A stretch of DNA of 64,000 bases from Tersicoccus solisilvae (lineage in GTDB: Bacteria; Actinomycetota; Actinomycetes; Actinomycetales; Micrococcaceae). Under the pieces are notes generated by a model that made no database searches, was not told where the DNA came from, and was given only the letters and a program-made list of their open reading frames with translations. Positions 10,317-20,070 of this stretch are shown one piece after another; position 1 is the first letter of the stretch, and every line of letters starts with the position of its first letter. A program made the translations under genes and the position numbers. The DNA lies in the NCBI RefSeq assembly GCF_014643255.1, contig NZ_BMJI01000001.1:62001-126000 (forward strand), written 5' to 3'.

Positions 10317-11741
10317 TCAGCCGCTGATCACCTGCGGGTTGCCGAGCGCCTTGAGACCCTCGACGCCGAACTCCAGCCCGTAGCCGGACTGCTTGGCGCC
10401 GCCGAAGGGGACGAGCGGGTTGACCTCGCCGTGCTTGTTGATCCACACCGTCCCGGCCTCGATCCGGCCGGCCACCTCGCGCGCGGCGGCGGCGTCGGCG
10501 GACCACACCGAGGCGCCGAGCCCGACGTCGAGTCCGTTGGCCATGGCCACGGCGTCGTCCACGTCGGCGTACTTGACGATCGGCAGCGCCGGGCCGAACT
10601 GCTCGGTGGTCACCAGCGGGTTGTCGTTGTCCAGGTCGGCGACGAGCGTGGTCGGGTAGAAGTAGCCCGCCTGCTCCGCCGCCGGCTCACCGCCGACGAG
10701 CACCCGGCCGCCGGCGTCCTTCGCGGCCTGCACGAGGGAGGCGACGATGTCGTACTGCGCCTTGTTCTGCAGCGGCCCGAGCACGTTCTGCTCCTCCAGC
10801 CCGTTGCCCATCGGCATCTGCTGCGCCACCTCGGTGAGCGCGGTGCACACGTCGTCGTAGATGTCCTCGTGCACGTAGAGCCGCTTGAGTGCCGCGCAGG
10901 TCTGGCCGGTGTTGATGAAGGCGCCCCAGAACAGGCCCTCGGCGATCGCCTTCGGGTCCGCGTCCGGCAGGACGATGCCCGCGTCGTTGCCGCCGAGCTC
11001 GAGCGTCAGCCGCTTCACCGTGTCCGCGGAGGACCGGATGATGGCCTTGCCGGTGGCGGTCGAGCCGGTGAACATCACCTTGTCGATGCCGGGGTGGCCG
11101 GAGAGCGCCTCGCCGACCTCGCGGCCGCCCGAGACGACGGTGAGCACGTCGGCCGGCAGCACCTCGTTGATCACGGCGCCGAGGGCGAGCACGCTCAGCG
11201 GCGTGTACTCGCTGGGCTTGACGACGACCGTGTTGCCCATCCGCAGCGCCGGGGCGACCTGCCAGACGGTGATCATCATCGGCCAGTTCCACGGGCCGAT
11301 CGCGCCGACGACGCCGAGCGGGCGGTAGTGCAGCTCGGCCCGGGTCTCGCCGTCCTGCACGAGCACCTCCGGCGCCAGCTCGAGCGACGCGGTGGTGCGC
11401 AGCCAGGCCGCGCACGCGCCGACCTCGAAGCGGGCGTTCGGACCGTTGAGCGGCTTGCCCTGTTCGCGGGAGAGCAGCTCGGCGAGCGCCTCCGCGGACG
11501 CCTCGATGGCGTCGGCCGCCCGGTTCAGGTAGTCGCTGCGCTCGGTGTGGGACAGCGCGGCCCAGGCCGGCTGGGCGGCGCGGGCGGCGGTGACGGCGGC
11601 GTCGAGGTCGGCGGCGGTGCGCTCGGGCGCCTTGCCGACCTCCTGCCCGGTCGCGGGGTCGGTGATCGCCCGGCCGGCGTCGTCGCCGATCGCGGCGAGC
11701 AGGTCGGCGGCGGTGCCGAAGGCGGTGGTGGTGCTGGTCAT
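10317..11741 (-). CDS. NAD(P)-dependent aldehyde dehydrogenase
   Basis: ALDH-superfamily enzyme of 474 residues converting an aldehyde to the carboxylate. The oxyanion Asn is in GPWNWP, the general base Glu in LTLELGGNDAG, the catalytic Cys in NTGQTCAALK, and the cofactor loop is FTGSTATGK. It is on the same strand as, and 33 bases after, the GMC oxidoreductase, with AGGAG upstream. Together they could take an alcohol such as choline or another amino-alcohol through the aldehyde to the acid. It could equally process aldehydes from the amine oxidase at 17.6 kb. The substrate is therefore an inference. Confidence 0.88.
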   Translation of the reverse strand: MTSTTTAFGTAADLLAAIGDDAGRAITDPATGQEVGKAPERTAADLDAAVTAARAAQPAWAALSHTERSDYLNRAADAIEASAEALAELLSREQGKPLNGPNARFEVGACAAWLRTTASLELAPEVLVQDGETRAELHYRPLGVVGAIGPWNWPMMITVWQVAPALRMGNTVVVKPSEYTPLSVLALGAVINEVLPADVLTVVSGGREVGEALSGHPGIDKVMFTGSTATGKAIIRSSADTVKRLTLELGGNDAGIVLPDADPKAIAEGLFWGAFINTGQTCAALKRLYVHEDIYDDVCTALTEVAQQMPMGNGLEEQNVLGPLQNKAQYDIVASLVQAAKDAGGRVLVGGEPAAEQAGYFYPTTLVADLDNDNPLVTTEQFGPALPIVKYADVDDAVAMANGLDVGLGASVWSADAAAAREVAGRIEAGTVWINKHGEVNPLVPFGGAKQSGYGLEFGVEGLKALGNPQVISG

Positions 11742-11774
11742 GGGTTACTCCTGGGTGGATGGTCGTGAACGGGA

Positions 11775-13382
11775 TCAGGTGGAGAGGATGAAGGCGGCGC
11801 CGCGTTCGCCGATCATGGCCGACGGCGCGTTGGTGTTGCCGGTGGTGACCGTCGGCATGATCGACGCGTCGACCACGCGGACGCCGGCCAGGCCGTGCAC
11901 CGCCAGGGTGGCGGGGTCGACGACGGCGTCCTCCCCGGTGCCCATCCGGCAGGTGCCGACCTGGTGGTGGTAGGTGACGACCGCCCTGTTGACGTAGGCG
12001 ATCTCGGCCTCCTCGCCCTGCACGTCCTCGCCCGGGTACACCTCGCGGGCGCCCCAGTCCTCGGCAAGCGCCGGGGCCGCGACCATCTGCCGGGCCTGGC
12101 GGAACGAGGCGAGCAAGGCTTCCCGGTCCCGGGGGTCGGCGAAGATGTTCGGGTCCAGTTCGGCGGGGTCGGCCGACGACGGGCCGGTGAGCCGGATCCG
12201 ACCCCGGGACCAGGGCCGGACGAGCCCGGAATGCAGGGTGAACGCGCTGGCCGGCCCCTCCATCCCGTCGTCGTACATGGGCACGCTGAAGTGGATCGGC
12301 TGGGTGTCCGGCGCCGGCAGGTCCTCCCGCGACCGCCAGAACAGGTGGGTCTGGCTGACCGACCAGTCCGTGTCCGGGTGCTCGATCTCCCGGGTCGTGG
12401 TCTCGGCGATGACGGGCGCGAGCAGGTGGTCGTGCAGGTTGGCGCCCACGCCGGGCAGGTCGTGGACCGGCTCGACGCCGACGTCGCGCAGGTGCTCCGC
12501 GGGGCCGATGCCCGAGCGCATCAGCAGCTTGGGCGAGTCGATGGCGCCGGCGCACAGGATCACCTCGTCGGCGTCGATCCGTTCGCCGTCCGCGGCACCG
12601 ACCCGGTCGGCGTCGGCGGCACCCTCGGAGTCCTCCCCGTCCCGCGGGTGGTACGCGGCCAGCTCGACGCCGGTGACGCGCGGGCCGCCCTCGCCCGGCA
12701 CGACGGTCAGCCGCTCCACCTCGGCGCCGACCCGGACGGTCAGGTCGGGATGGTCGGCGATCGGCCGCACGTACGCCATCCAGGTGTTGAACCGCTCCCC
12801 GTCCTTGACGGTGATCTGTTCCTGGCTGACCCCGTCCTGGCGCTCCCCGTTGTAGTCGGGGTTGAACTCCACGCCGACCTGCCCGGCCGCCTCGATGATG
12901 CTGGTGAAGATGGGGTTCAACGGGTAGTCACCGACCACGGGCAGCGGGCCGTCGGTGCCTCGCACGGCATCGCGGGTGTGGGCCCGGCCGCCGTCGTACG
13001 CCTCGATGCGCGCGAAGACCGGCGCGACCTCGGCCCAGGACCAGCCGGGACAGCCGTCGGCGGCCCATCCGTCGTAGTCCGAGGGGTTGCCACGCACCCA
13101 GATGGTCGCGTTGAGGGCGTGCGATCCGCCGAGGACCTTGCCGCGGGGCCAGTGCATCACTCGCCCGTCGGCGTGTTGCTGGGGAACCGTGTAGTAGTCC
13201 CAGTCGTCCTTCGAGTGCCACAGCTCCCCGAGCCGGCTGATCAGCCGGATCGCCGGGTTCGTGTCGTGATCTCCGGCCTCGAGCAGGGTCACCCGGTGCC
13301 CGGCGTCGACGAGGCGCCGAGCGACGATGCAGCCGGCCGTGCCCGCGCCGACGACGACGTAGTGCTTCTTCGCTCCGGTCAT
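11775..13382 (-). CDS. GMC-family FAD alcohol/choline dehydrogenase
   Basis: A 535-residue GMC oxidoreductase, the family of choline dehydrogenase BetA and glucose oxidase. The N-terminal FAD motif is VVGAGTAGCIVARRL. The GMC signature 1 (RGKVLGGSHALNATIWVRG) and signature 2 (GAIDSPKLLMRSGIG) are present, and the active-site His is in the C-terminal YHHQVGTCRMG. The enzyme would oxidise a primary alcohol to an aldehyde. It lies directly upstream of an aldehyde dehydrogenase and downstream of an APC permease on the same strand. The start at 13382 lacks a convincing ribosome site. Choline is the commonest substrate in this family but is not proven. Confidence 0.87.
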   Translation of the reverse strand: MTGAKKHYVVVGAGTAGCIVARRLVDAGHRVTLLEAGDHDTNPAIRLISRLGELWHSKDDWDYYTVPQQHADGRVMHWPRGKVLGGSHALNATIWVRGNPSDYDGWAADGCPGWSWAEVAPVFARIEAYDGGRAHTRDAVRGTDGPLPVVGDYPLNPIFTSIIEAAGQVGVEFNPDYNGERQDGVSQEQITVKDGERFNTWMAYVRPIADHPDLTVRVGAEVERLTVVPGEGGPRVTGVELAAYHPRDGEDSEGAADADRVGAADGERIDADEVILCAGAIDSPKLLMRSGIGPAEHLRDVGVEPVHDLPGVGANLHDHLLAPVIAETTTREIEHPDTDWSVSQTHLFWRSREDLPAPDTQPIHFSVPMYDDGMEGPASAFTLHSGLVRPWSRGRIRLTGPSSADPAELDPNIFADPRDREALLASFRQARQMVAAPALAEDWGAREVYPGEDVQGEEAEIAYVNRAVVTYHHQVGTCRMGTGEDAVVDPATLAVHGLAGVRVVDASIMPTVTTGNTNAPSAMIGERGAAFILST

Positions 13383-13481
13383 GACATCACTGTCGCGGAC
13401 CGCGGCCGACGTCTCCGAGCACCTGGGTGCCGGTGACTTGACGCTCCGTGCACGATCGCCGTGACCGGTACCACAGCGCCA

Positions 13482-14999
13482 TCAGTGACGCTCGGCCGGG
13501 ACGACGCCGAGGGCGGACGTGTCGTCGTCCAGCGTGCCGCCGCGGCCGATCCCGGCGTAGACCGCCGGGTCGGCGGAACGCAGCCGCCACGCCCACAGCA
13601 CGCCGACGACGCCGGGCACCACGACGATGGCGGGCAGCAGCCAGCCGAGCACGGTGTCCCCCTGCGCGCCGATCAGCACGGTGAAGTTGGCGACGATCAG
13701 GGCGAACACGATGGTCAGGCACACGGCACCGATGACCGGGGCCACCGTGCGGGTCCACACCCCGTACCAGGTCCGGTGCCGGCGGAAGTAGCCGACGACC
13801 GCGACCGAGGTGACCGCCATCAGCAGCACCAGCCCGAACGCGCCCATGTTGGTCAGCCAGGTGAATAGCGTCAGCACCGGGTAGAGCGGGCCCAGCTCGC
13901 TGCCGGATCCGGCGACGGCGAACACGACCAGCACCACGAGGGCGAGCGCGGACTGGGCCACCGAGCCGGCGACGGGGGCCTGCGTGCGCGGGTTGGTCCG
14001 CGCGAGCCGGCCCGGCAGCACGCCCTCGCGCGCCATCGAGAAGAAGTAGCGGGCGACGACGTTGTGGAACGCGACCAGCGCGGCGAACAGGCTGGTGACG
14101 AAAAGGACGTTCGCGATGTCGACGGCCCACACCGGCAGGTAGGTGCCGAGGAAGGCGAACACGAGGCCCGGCCCCTGCTCGGCGGAGCGGGCGACCACCG
14201 CGCTCGGACCCTCCCCGACCGTCATCGCCCACGCCGAGACGGCGTAGAAGAGGGCGATGACGACGATGGCGATGGTCGTGGCGCGCCGGGCGGTGTGCCG
14301 CGGGTCCTTGACCTCCTCGTTGTAGATCGCCCCTGACTCGAAGCCCATGAAGGCGGCGATGCTGAAGGACAGCACGGCCCCGACCCCGGTGGTGAAGAGG
14401 GAACCCGGCTCGAACGACTGCAGGCTCACGCCCTCGGGGGCGGCACCGACGGCGATCAGGTCGTAGACGGTGACGACGACGAACTCGAGGGCCACCAGGA
14501 TGCCGAGCACCCGCGCGGAGAGGTCGACCTTGGTGATGCCGAGCAGCCCGACGACGACCCAGCCGGCCAGCGCGCAGCCCCACCAGGGCAGGTCGGCACC
14601 GGTGAGGGACTGCAGCAGGGACGCGAGCGCGTAACCGAACAGTCCGTAGATGCCGACCTGCATCGAGTTGTAGGAGACCAGCGCCACCCAGGCCGAGCCG
14701 ACGCCGGCCGGCTTGCCGAGTCCCCGGGCCACGTAGGCGTAGAAGGCCCCGGCGTTGTGGATGTGCTGGCTCATGGCCGAGTACCCGACCGAGAAGACGA
14801 TGAGGACCGCGCCGAGCACGAGGAAGGACAGGGGCACGCCGAGCACCGAGGTCACCGCGAAGTTGCTGGTGACGCCGCCGGCGACGACGGTGAGCGGCGC
14901 CGAGGCCGCGATGATCATGAAGACCAGGGCCGGCACCCCGAGGCGCCGGGTACCCAGGTGGGCTTCGTGGACCGGGGCCGCGATGCGGACGTCCGTCAT
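13482..14999 (-). CDS. APC-superfamily amino-acid/amine permease
   Basis: A 505-residue transporter with about 12 helices. The N-terminal region (LGVPALVFMIIAASAPLTVVAG) and SVGYSAMSQHIHNAGAFYAYVARGLG are typical of APC-family permeases of the YdgI/EutP-like actinobacterial group. The ATG at 14999 gives MTDVRIAAPVHEAHLGTRRLG; the extra 34 codons upstream are basic and unlikely. It heads a run with the GMC enzyme and aldehyde dehydrogenase. A pair of direct repeats with 21-bp spacing lies 81-113 bases before its start, next to an AraC-type regulator, so it is probably the first gene controlled by that regulator. Confidence 0.85.
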   Translation of the reverse strand: MTDVRIAAPVHEAHLGTRRLGVPALVFMIIAASAPLTVVAGGVTSNFAVTSVLGVPLSFLVLGAVLIVFSVGYSAMSQHIHNAGAFYAYVARGLGKPAGVGSAWVALVSYNSMQVGIYGLFGYALASLLQSLTGADLPWWGCALAGWVVVGLLGITKVDLSARVLGILVALEFVVVTVYDLIAVGAAPEGVSLQSFEPGSLFTTGVGAVLSFSIAAFMGFESGAIYNEEVKDPRHTARRATTIAIVVIALFYAVSAWAMTVGEGPSAVVARSAEQGPGLVFAFLGTYLPVWAVDIANVLFVTSLFAALVAFHNVVARYFFSMAREGVLPGRLARTNPRTQAPVAGSVAQSALALVVLVVFAVAGSGSELGPLYPVLTLFTWLTNMGAFGLVLLMAVTSVAVVGYFRRHRTWYGVWTRTVAPVIGAVCLTIVFALIVANFTVLIGAQGDTVLGWLLPAIVVVPGVVGVLWAWRLRSADPAVYAGIGRGGTLDDDTSALGVVPAERH

Positions 15000-15079
15000 G
15001 GTGACCCGCTTTCTGCGTCCGGGAACGGCCGGGCGCGGTGAGATCGTGATGCGTCTCACTCTCGTCCGTCGGGCGGGTG

Positions 15080-15112
15080 CGGGTCTTGACGTTTCGGGCA
15101 CGGGTGTTGACG
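15080..15112. promoter_or_regulatory. Direct repeat CGGGTSTTGACG x2, 21-bp period: likely AraC-type operator
   Basis: CGGGTCTTGACG at 15080-15091 and CGGGTGTTGACG at 15101-15112 differ at one base and are exactly 21 bases apart, two helical turns. That is the classic geometry for AraC/XylS-family activators. They lie between the AraC-family gene (stop at 15135) and the permease start at 14999. Binding by the neighbouring regulator is inferred. Confidence 0.6.
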
Positions 15113-15134
15113 ACCCGCGCCTGTCCGGAACGGC

Positions 15135-16142
15135 TCAGCCGGCGAGCGCGGTGACCGGAACGGAGATCCGCGCGGTGGCCCCCTCCGCGGCGACGCCGTC
15201 GTGCGCGGGGTCCTCGCCGTGGCGGCGGTACTGCGCCGGGGAGACGCCGTACGCGGCCCGGAACAGCCGGCTGAAGTGGGAGGCGTCGGGCAGCCCCCAG
15301 CGCGCGCCGATCGCGCCGACCGGGACGTCGGCGTGCAGGGGGTCGGCCAGGTCGCGACGGCAGTGCTCGAGCCGGCGTTCGCGGATCCATCCGGCGACGG
15401 TGTGGCCGGTGGTGGCGAAGAGCTTGTGCAGCGTGCGGATGGACATGAAGTGGGCGGCCGCGACGGCGCCGGGGTCGAGCGCGGGGTCGGGCAGGTGGAC
15501 GTCGATGTACTGCTGGACGCGGCGGACCGCGCGGGCGTTCTCGTCCATCCCCTGACCGGCTCGGGAGTAGAACTCGTCGGTGAGCACGGTGCCGACGAGG
15601 TCGACGACGTTGAGAGCCAGACGTTCTCCCACCGGCCCCTCGAGCTCGGGCAGCATCGCGGCGATCTGGTTGAGGAACGGGGCGACGGCCCGGCCGAGCC
15701 GCTGCCCGGCGTCCATGCGCACCGCCGTGACCTGCCGGACGTCCTCGGCGGCGAGACCGAGCAGCCGGTGCGGGAACATCAGCACCAGGGTCTCGAAGTC
15801 ACCGTCGAACGTGAGCGTGTAGGGCCGCCGGGTGTCGTAGATGGCCAGGTCGCCGGGCCGGAGCACGGTCTCCCGCCCGTCCTGCAGCAGCAGGCCGTGG
15901 CCGTTCAGCTGCAGGTTGAGCTTGTAGCTGCTCGACGGGGCGGCGGCCGCGAGCGCCGGCGTGCGCCGCACGGTGTGGGGTCCGGCCTCGACACGCGTGA
16001 GCCCGACGTCGCGCAGCACCCGTCCCCCGAGCCGCCCGGAGAAGGGACCGGGCTGCACGCGTTCGGTCTCCAGCGGGACGAACGAGGAGGAGATGAGGGA
16101 GCGCCAGGCGGCGAAGGAGTCGGCGTGCTGGATCTCGTACAT
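15135..16142 (-). CDS. AraC-family regulator (FeaR-like)
   Basis: A 335-residue regulator. Residues 1 to about 220 are an AraC-binding-like sensor domain (SSYKLNLQLNGHGLLLQDGRE, PGDLAIYDTRRPYTL). The C-terminal 100 residues carry the double helix-turn-helix (FMSIRTLHKLFATTGHTVAGWI, then GLPDASHFSRLFRAAYGVSPAQYR). The architecture is that of FeaR and NphR, which activate amine and aromatic catabolism genes. A divergent amine oxidase lies 1.5 kb away and a permease, GMC enzyme and aldehyde dehydrogenase follow directly, so control of amine or amino-alcohol use is likely. The start at 16142 has GGAAG upstream. Confidence 0.85.
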   Translation of the reverse strand: MYEIQHADSFAAWRSLISSSFVPLETERVQPGPFSGRLGGRVLRDVGLTRVEAGPHTVRRTPALAAAAPSSSYKLNLQLNGHGLLLQDGRETVLRPGDLAIYDTRRPYTLTFDGDFETLVLMFPHRLLGLAAEDVRQVTAVRMDAGQRLGRAVAPFLNQIAAMLPELEGPVGERLALNVVDLVGTVLTDEFYSRAGQGMDENARAVRRVQQYIDVHLPDPALDPGAVAAAHFMSIRTLHKLFATTGHTVAGWIRERRLEHCRRDLADPLHADVPVGAIGARWGLPDASHFSRLFRAAYGVSPAQYRRHGEDPAHDGVAAEGATARISVPVTALAG

Positions 16143-16249
16143 GGTCACTTCCGGAACGGTCGGTGCGCCGGTGGCGGCGCTGCGCCCACGGTACGCCGTC
16201 GCCGTGACGCCTGTCACGGATTTTCTCCGGTCGTCGAAGAATCCCGCTT

Positions 16250-16861
16250 TCAGGTGCCGAGCAGGGCGTCCAGCTCGGCCCAGGGATCGCTCAGCTCGGG
16301 GCCGTGCGCGAAGAGCAGCCGGCTCCCCCGGAGGCGTCGCAACTCGTGCAGCGTCTGCTCCGCGCGCTCCGGGTGGGTGGTGAAGGGACGCGGTGAACGC
16401 CCCAGCCGTCCCCCGACACCGGCAAGTGCGTCTCCCACCAGGAGGGCGTTCTCCTCCTCGTGCAGATAGCTGACGTGGCCGAACGTGTGGCCCGGGGTCG
16501 CCACCACGCGCAGGGGACCGACGGTCTGCTGGTCCGTCAACGGGATGACGCCCGCGAGACCCTCGGCCGGGTGGGCCCGGACGGTGGCATGGGAAGCGGC
16601 CGAGCGCACGTGGTCCAGGGCGCCGACGTGGTCCGGGTGCGCGTGGGTGATCGCGACATCCGAGACGTCGGACCAGTCGGCGTCGATCGCGCGGAGCGCG
16701 TCGTCGAGCGCCACGCCCGCGGCGTCGATGCCGGTGTCGACGAGCACGACGCCCGTCGCGTGCGGCACCAGGAAGGCGCGCACGTCCAGCGACATCGGCT
16801 CCGGCCCGAGGACACCCGAGGGGAGCAGGAGGTCCATGATGACGGCGTGGATGGCGGTCAC
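16250..16861 (-). CDS. Metallo-beta-lactamase-fold hydrolase
   Basis: A 203-residue MBL-fold enzyme with the metal motif THAHPDHVGALDH, a second ligand in TPGHTFGHVSY and an Asp in LLVGDAL. It matches the glyoxalase-II/quinolone-signal-hydrolase-like group in general; the substrate is unknown. It starts at GTG with AGGAGGAGG upstream, and is preceded on the same strand by a TetR-family gene 41 bases away, so the two probably form one operon. Confidence 0.8.
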   Translation of the reverse strand: MTAIHAVIMDLLLPSGVLGPEPMSLDVRAFLVPHATGVVLVDTGIDAAGVALDDALRAIDADWSDVSDVAITHAHPDHVGALDHVRSAASHATVRAHPAEGLAGVIPLTDQQTVGPLRVVATPGHTFGHVSYLHEEENALLVGDALAGVGGRLGRSPRPFTTHPERAEQTLHELRRLRGSRLLFAHGPELSDPWAELDALLGT

Positions 16862-16901
16862 CGGCTCATCCTCCTCCTCGCGATGCCGAGGTGCCAGAGG
16901 G

Positions 16902-17495
16902 TCAGCCGGCGTCGACCACCGCGTCCAGGAGAGCGTCCAGCTGGGCGCTCAGCTCGGTCGGCGCATTGTGGCCACTGCCCAGGACGGCGCTGATCTGGGC
17001 GCCGAGGAGGAAGTTGAGCAGGGCTTCCGCTTGCGTGGCCCCGTCGCGCACGGCGTCGTGGCTGCCGGCACGGGCCGTGGTCAGCCAGGCGGCGATCCAG
17101 TCCCGCCACTGTTCCATGGCCTCGGCGTTGAGCCGGGCCTGCGCCGGATCGTGCACGGCGCTCTGCCAGAACGGGATGACGACGCGCGCCTCGTCGAGCC
17201 GCTCGTCGTCCAGCGGCAGGACCTCGAGGGCGAACGCGCGCAGGGCCGCGAGCCCGTCCAGTCCCGCGGTGGCGGCAGCCACCCGCTCATTCGTGCGGGC
17301 GAACACGTACCGATAGGTGGCCTCGATGAGGTGGGACTTGGTCGGGAAGTACGGCTTGAGAGCGCCGTTCGCGAAGCCGGCCGCGGTGGCGACCTCGCGC
17401 AGCGTGGCGCCCTCGAGGCCGCGCCGGGCGATGATCCGCCAGGTCGCCTCGACCAGGTGCGTGCGCCGGGCGTCGTGGTCGACGACCTTGGGCAT
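16902..17495 (-). CDS. TetR-family transcriptional repressor
   Basis: A 197-residue regulator with an N-terminal TetR helix-turn-helix at about residues 10-55 ([40 protein letters not shown] split across helices 1-4) and a variable ligand domain. It is transcribed divergently from the copper amine oxidase; the 146-bp gap between the two starts holds an imperfect palindrome at 17571-17588 that could be its operator. It would then respond to an amine, an aldehyde or hydrogen peroxide stress, which is an inference. Confidence 0.85.
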   Translation of the reverse strand: MPKVVDHDARRTHLVEATWRIIARRGLEGATLREVATAAGFANGALKPYFPTKSHLIEATYRYVFARTNERVAAATAGLDGLAALRAFALEVLPLDDERLDEARVVIPFWQSAVHDPAQARLNAEAMEQWRDWIAAWLTTARAGSHDAVRDGATQAEALLNFLLGAQISAVLGSGHNAPTELSAQLDALLDAVVDAG

Positions 17496-17570
17496 CGGCC
17501 CCTCCTCCGTGCTGTTCGCCGGTCCCGTCGAATCTACGCGACCCCTTGCGCACCCCGGGACACCCGCTTA

Positions 17571-17588
17571 TTCTCTACAACCATAGAA
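17571..17588. promoter_or_regulatory. Imperfect palindrome in the TetR / amine oxidase divergent promoter region
   Basis: TTCTCT-N6-ATAGAA, with five of six positions complementary, lies 53 bases before the amine oxidase start in an AT-rich patch, unusual in this GC-rich region. It is a candidate operator for the divergently encoded TetR protein and may overlap the promoter. Confidence 0.4.
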
Positions 17589-17641
17589 AAAAGATGCGGC
17601 GTGGATCACACCCACCGCTCCCTCCCGACGAAGGCCCTCCC

Positions 17642-19588
17642 ATGACCGAGACCCGCCAGCACGCCACCGCCCCGCGCCGACCGGACACCGCACCTGCCAC
17701 CGGCGGGCAGTACCGGCTGATCAGCGCCGAGGAGATCGCGCGCGCCCGCGAGATCCTCGCCGACGCCGGCCACCTGCCCGACACCGCACGCGTCGCCTAC
17801 CTCGGCCTCATCGACCCCGCACGCGGCACCGCGGCAACGACTCCCGACCGCCGGTTCCGCGTGTTCCTGCTCGATACCGCCGGGGCCCGACCGAAGGACG
17901 TGCGCCTCTCGACCACCCGCGGGACCATCGACGACGTCGTCGAGCTGGACACCGCCGTCACCGGCGAGCTGCCCGTGCTCGAGGAGGAGTTCGAGGTGGT
18001 CGAACAGATCCTCGCCACCCACCCGGACTGGCTGGCCGCCCTGGCGAAGCGGGACCTCGACGTCGCGCAGGTCCGGGTCGCGCCCCTCTCGGCCGGCGTC
18101 TTCGAGTACCCGGAGGAGAAGGGCCGGCGCATCCTGCGCGGCCTCGCGTTCGTCCAGGAGCACGAGCAGGACTCCGCCTGGGCGCACCCGGTCGACGGCC
18201 TCGTCGCCTACGTCGACGTCGCCGCGAAGACCGTCGACGCGGTGCTCGACTTCGGCGCCGTGCCGATCCCCGCCGAGCACGGCAACTACACCGACCCGGA
18301 GCTGACCGGTCCCGTGCGCACCACGCAGAAGCCCATCGAGATCACCCAGCCCGAGGGGCCGAGCTTCACGGTCACCGACGGCAACCACGTCGAGTGGGAG
18401 AAGTGGAGCCTGGACATCGGGTTCGACGTGCGCGAGGGCATCGTCCTGCACAACATCGGCTTCCAGGACGGGGACCGGGTCCGGTCGATCCTGCGGCGGG
18501 CGTCCATCGCCGAGATGGTGGTCCCCTACGGCGACCCGGCGCCCACCCGCTCGTGGCAGAACTACTTCGACACCGGCGAGTACCTCGTCGGACAGTTCGC
18601 CAACTCGCTCGAGCTCGGCTGCGACTGCCTCGGCGAGATCCACTACCTCTCCCCGGTGGTCGCCGGCGCCGACGGGCAGCCCCGCGAGATCCGCAACGGC
18701 ATCTGCCTGCACGAGGAGGACGCCTCGATCCTCGCCAAGCACACCGACCTGTGGAGCGGCATCGCCTACACGCGGCGCAACCGGCGGCTCGTCATCTCCT
18801 TCTTCACCACGGTCGGCAACTACGACTACGGCTTCTACTGGTACCTCTACCTGGACGGCACCATCGAGTTCGAGGCGAAGGCCACCGGTGTCGTCTTCAC
18901 CAGCGCCTACCCGGGTGAGGGCTACCCCTACGCGTCCGAGCTGGCGCCGGGCCTGGGCGCGCCGTTCCACCAGCACCTGTTCGGGGCGCGGCTGGACTTC
19001 GCGCTCGACGACGGGCCGAGCCAGGTGCTCGAGGAGGATGCCGTCCGCGTGCCCACCGGGCCGGACAACCTGCGCGGCAACGCCTTCACCCGGAAGCGCA
19101 CCGTGCTGGCTCGCGAGTCCGAGGCCGGCCGGGACGCGGCGCCCGGCGTCGGCCGGTCCTGGGTGATCACCAACCCGCAGTCCCGCAACCGGCTCGGCGA
19201 GCCGGTCGGCTACAAGCTGCACGCCGAGGGCAACCCGACGCTGCTGGCCGACGACGGGTCCTCCATCAGCAAGCGTGCCGCCTTCACGACGAAAGCGCTG
19301 TGGGTGACCCGGTACGACGAGGACGAGCACTACCCCACGGGCGACTTCGTCAACCAGCACGCCGGCGGGGGCGGCATCCCGACGTGGATCGAGGCCGACC
19401 GGGACATCGACACCCAGGACGTCGTCGTCTGGCACACGTTCGGGCTGACCCACTTCCCGCGGGTCGAGGACTGGCCGATCATGCCGGTGGACACCGTCGG
19501 GTTCACGCTCCGGCCCGAGGGGTTCTTCGACCGGTCGCCGGTGCTGGACGTGCCGGCGCCGTCGTCCGACGGCCACTGCCACCGGTGA
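17642..19588 (+). CDS. Copper-containing primary amine oxidase
   Basis: A 648-residue quinoprotein oxidase: RCH2NH2 + O2 + H2O gives aldehyde + NH3 + H2O2. The TPQ cofactor tyrosine is in GNYDYGFY (about residue 394), the copper ligands are in [10 protein letters not shown] and the later [15 protein letters not shown], the catalytic Asp is in NYFDTGEY, and the conserved disulfide cysteines are in [10 protein letters not shown] and NGICLHEED. No signal peptide is seen, as in the Arthrobacter cytosolic enzymes. ATG at 17642 has GAAGG upstream. The aldehyde product could feed the ALDH at 10.3 kb, and phenylethylamine or tyramine are plausible substrates. Confidence 0.95.
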   Translation: MTETRQHATAPRRPDTAPATGGQYRLISAEEIARAREILADAGHLPDTARVAYLGLIDPARGTAATTPDRRFRVFLLDTAGARPKDVRLSTTRGTIDDVVELDTAVTGELPVLEEEFEVVEQILATHPDWLAALAKRDLDVAQVRVAPLSAGVFEYPEEKGRRILRGLAFVQEHEQDSAWAHPVDGLVAYVDVAAKTVDAVLDFGAVPIPAEHGNYTDPELTGPVRTTQKPIEITQPEGPSFTVTDGNHVEWEKWSLDIGFDVREGIVLHNIGFQDGDRVRSILRRASIAEMVVPYGDPAPTRSWQNYFDTGEYLVGQFANSLELGCDCLGEIHYLSPVVAGADGQPREIRNGICLHEEDASILAKHTDLWSGIAYTRRNRRLVISFFTTVGNYDYGFYWYLYLDGTIEFEAKATGVVFTSAYPGEGYPYASELAPGLGAPFHQHLFGARLDFALDDGPSQVLEEDAVRVPTGPDNLRGNAFTRKRTVLARESEAGRDAAPGVGRSWVITNPQSRNRLGEPVGYKLHAEGNPTLLADDGSSISKRAAFTTKALWVTRYDEDEHYPTGDFVNQHAGGGGIPTWIEADRDIDTQDVVVWHTFGLTHFPRVEDWPIMPVDTVGFTLRPEGFFDRSPVLDVPAPSSDGHCHR

Positions 19589-20070
19589 CGCTCTCGCTCT
19601 TCCCGGCCCGGCGGCGGGTCCTGGCGGTGAGCTCGGCGGCGTCCGTCACGCCCGCGCGGCGTGTGGAGGTCCTCCGGGCCGTCGTCGTCCGGCGTGGTGC
19701 CGCTGCGCTGGTGGCGCTCGGCGTCCCCGCCCACGTCGCGCTGCTGGCGACGCACGGGCACGACGTCGGCGTCGGCGTGGTCCTCGCCGTGATGACCGCC
19801 GCGTGTGCCGAGTGCGCCGTGAAGGTGTGGCGCAGGCCGGACCGCCGAGCGCTCGGCGCCGTGATCGGAATGAGCCTGGCGATGGCGGTCCTCCACGTCG
19901 CCCTGGCGCTGGGCCCCCTCGCCGGCCACCATGCCGGTGCGGGGGCCGGCGTCGCCGAGCTCCACGGTCACGGCGTCGGCACCCACCGCCCCGCCGCGAT
20001 GCTCGCGGTCGCCGCCCTGGACATCGGCGCTGCCTGGGTCGCCGCCCTCGCCCAGCGCGTCTCCCGCTGA
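19585..20070 (+). CDS. Small membrane protein coupled to amine oxidase
   Basis: A 161-residue hydrophobic protein starting at GTG, overlapping the amine oxidase stop by four bases (GTGA). It has about four membrane segments and several His-rich stretches ([34 protein letters not shown]). The coupling argues for a function linked to the oxidase, and the histidines could bind metal such as copper, but this is speculation. I do not recognise the family. Confidence 0.6.
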   Translation: MTLSLFPARRRVLAVSSAASVTPARRVEVLRAVVVRRGAAALVALGVPAHVALLATHGHDVGVGVVLAVMTAACAECAVKVWRRPDRRALGAVIGMSLAMAVLHVALALGPLAGHHAGAGAGVAELHGHGVGTHRPAAMLAVAALDIGAAWVAALAQRVSR

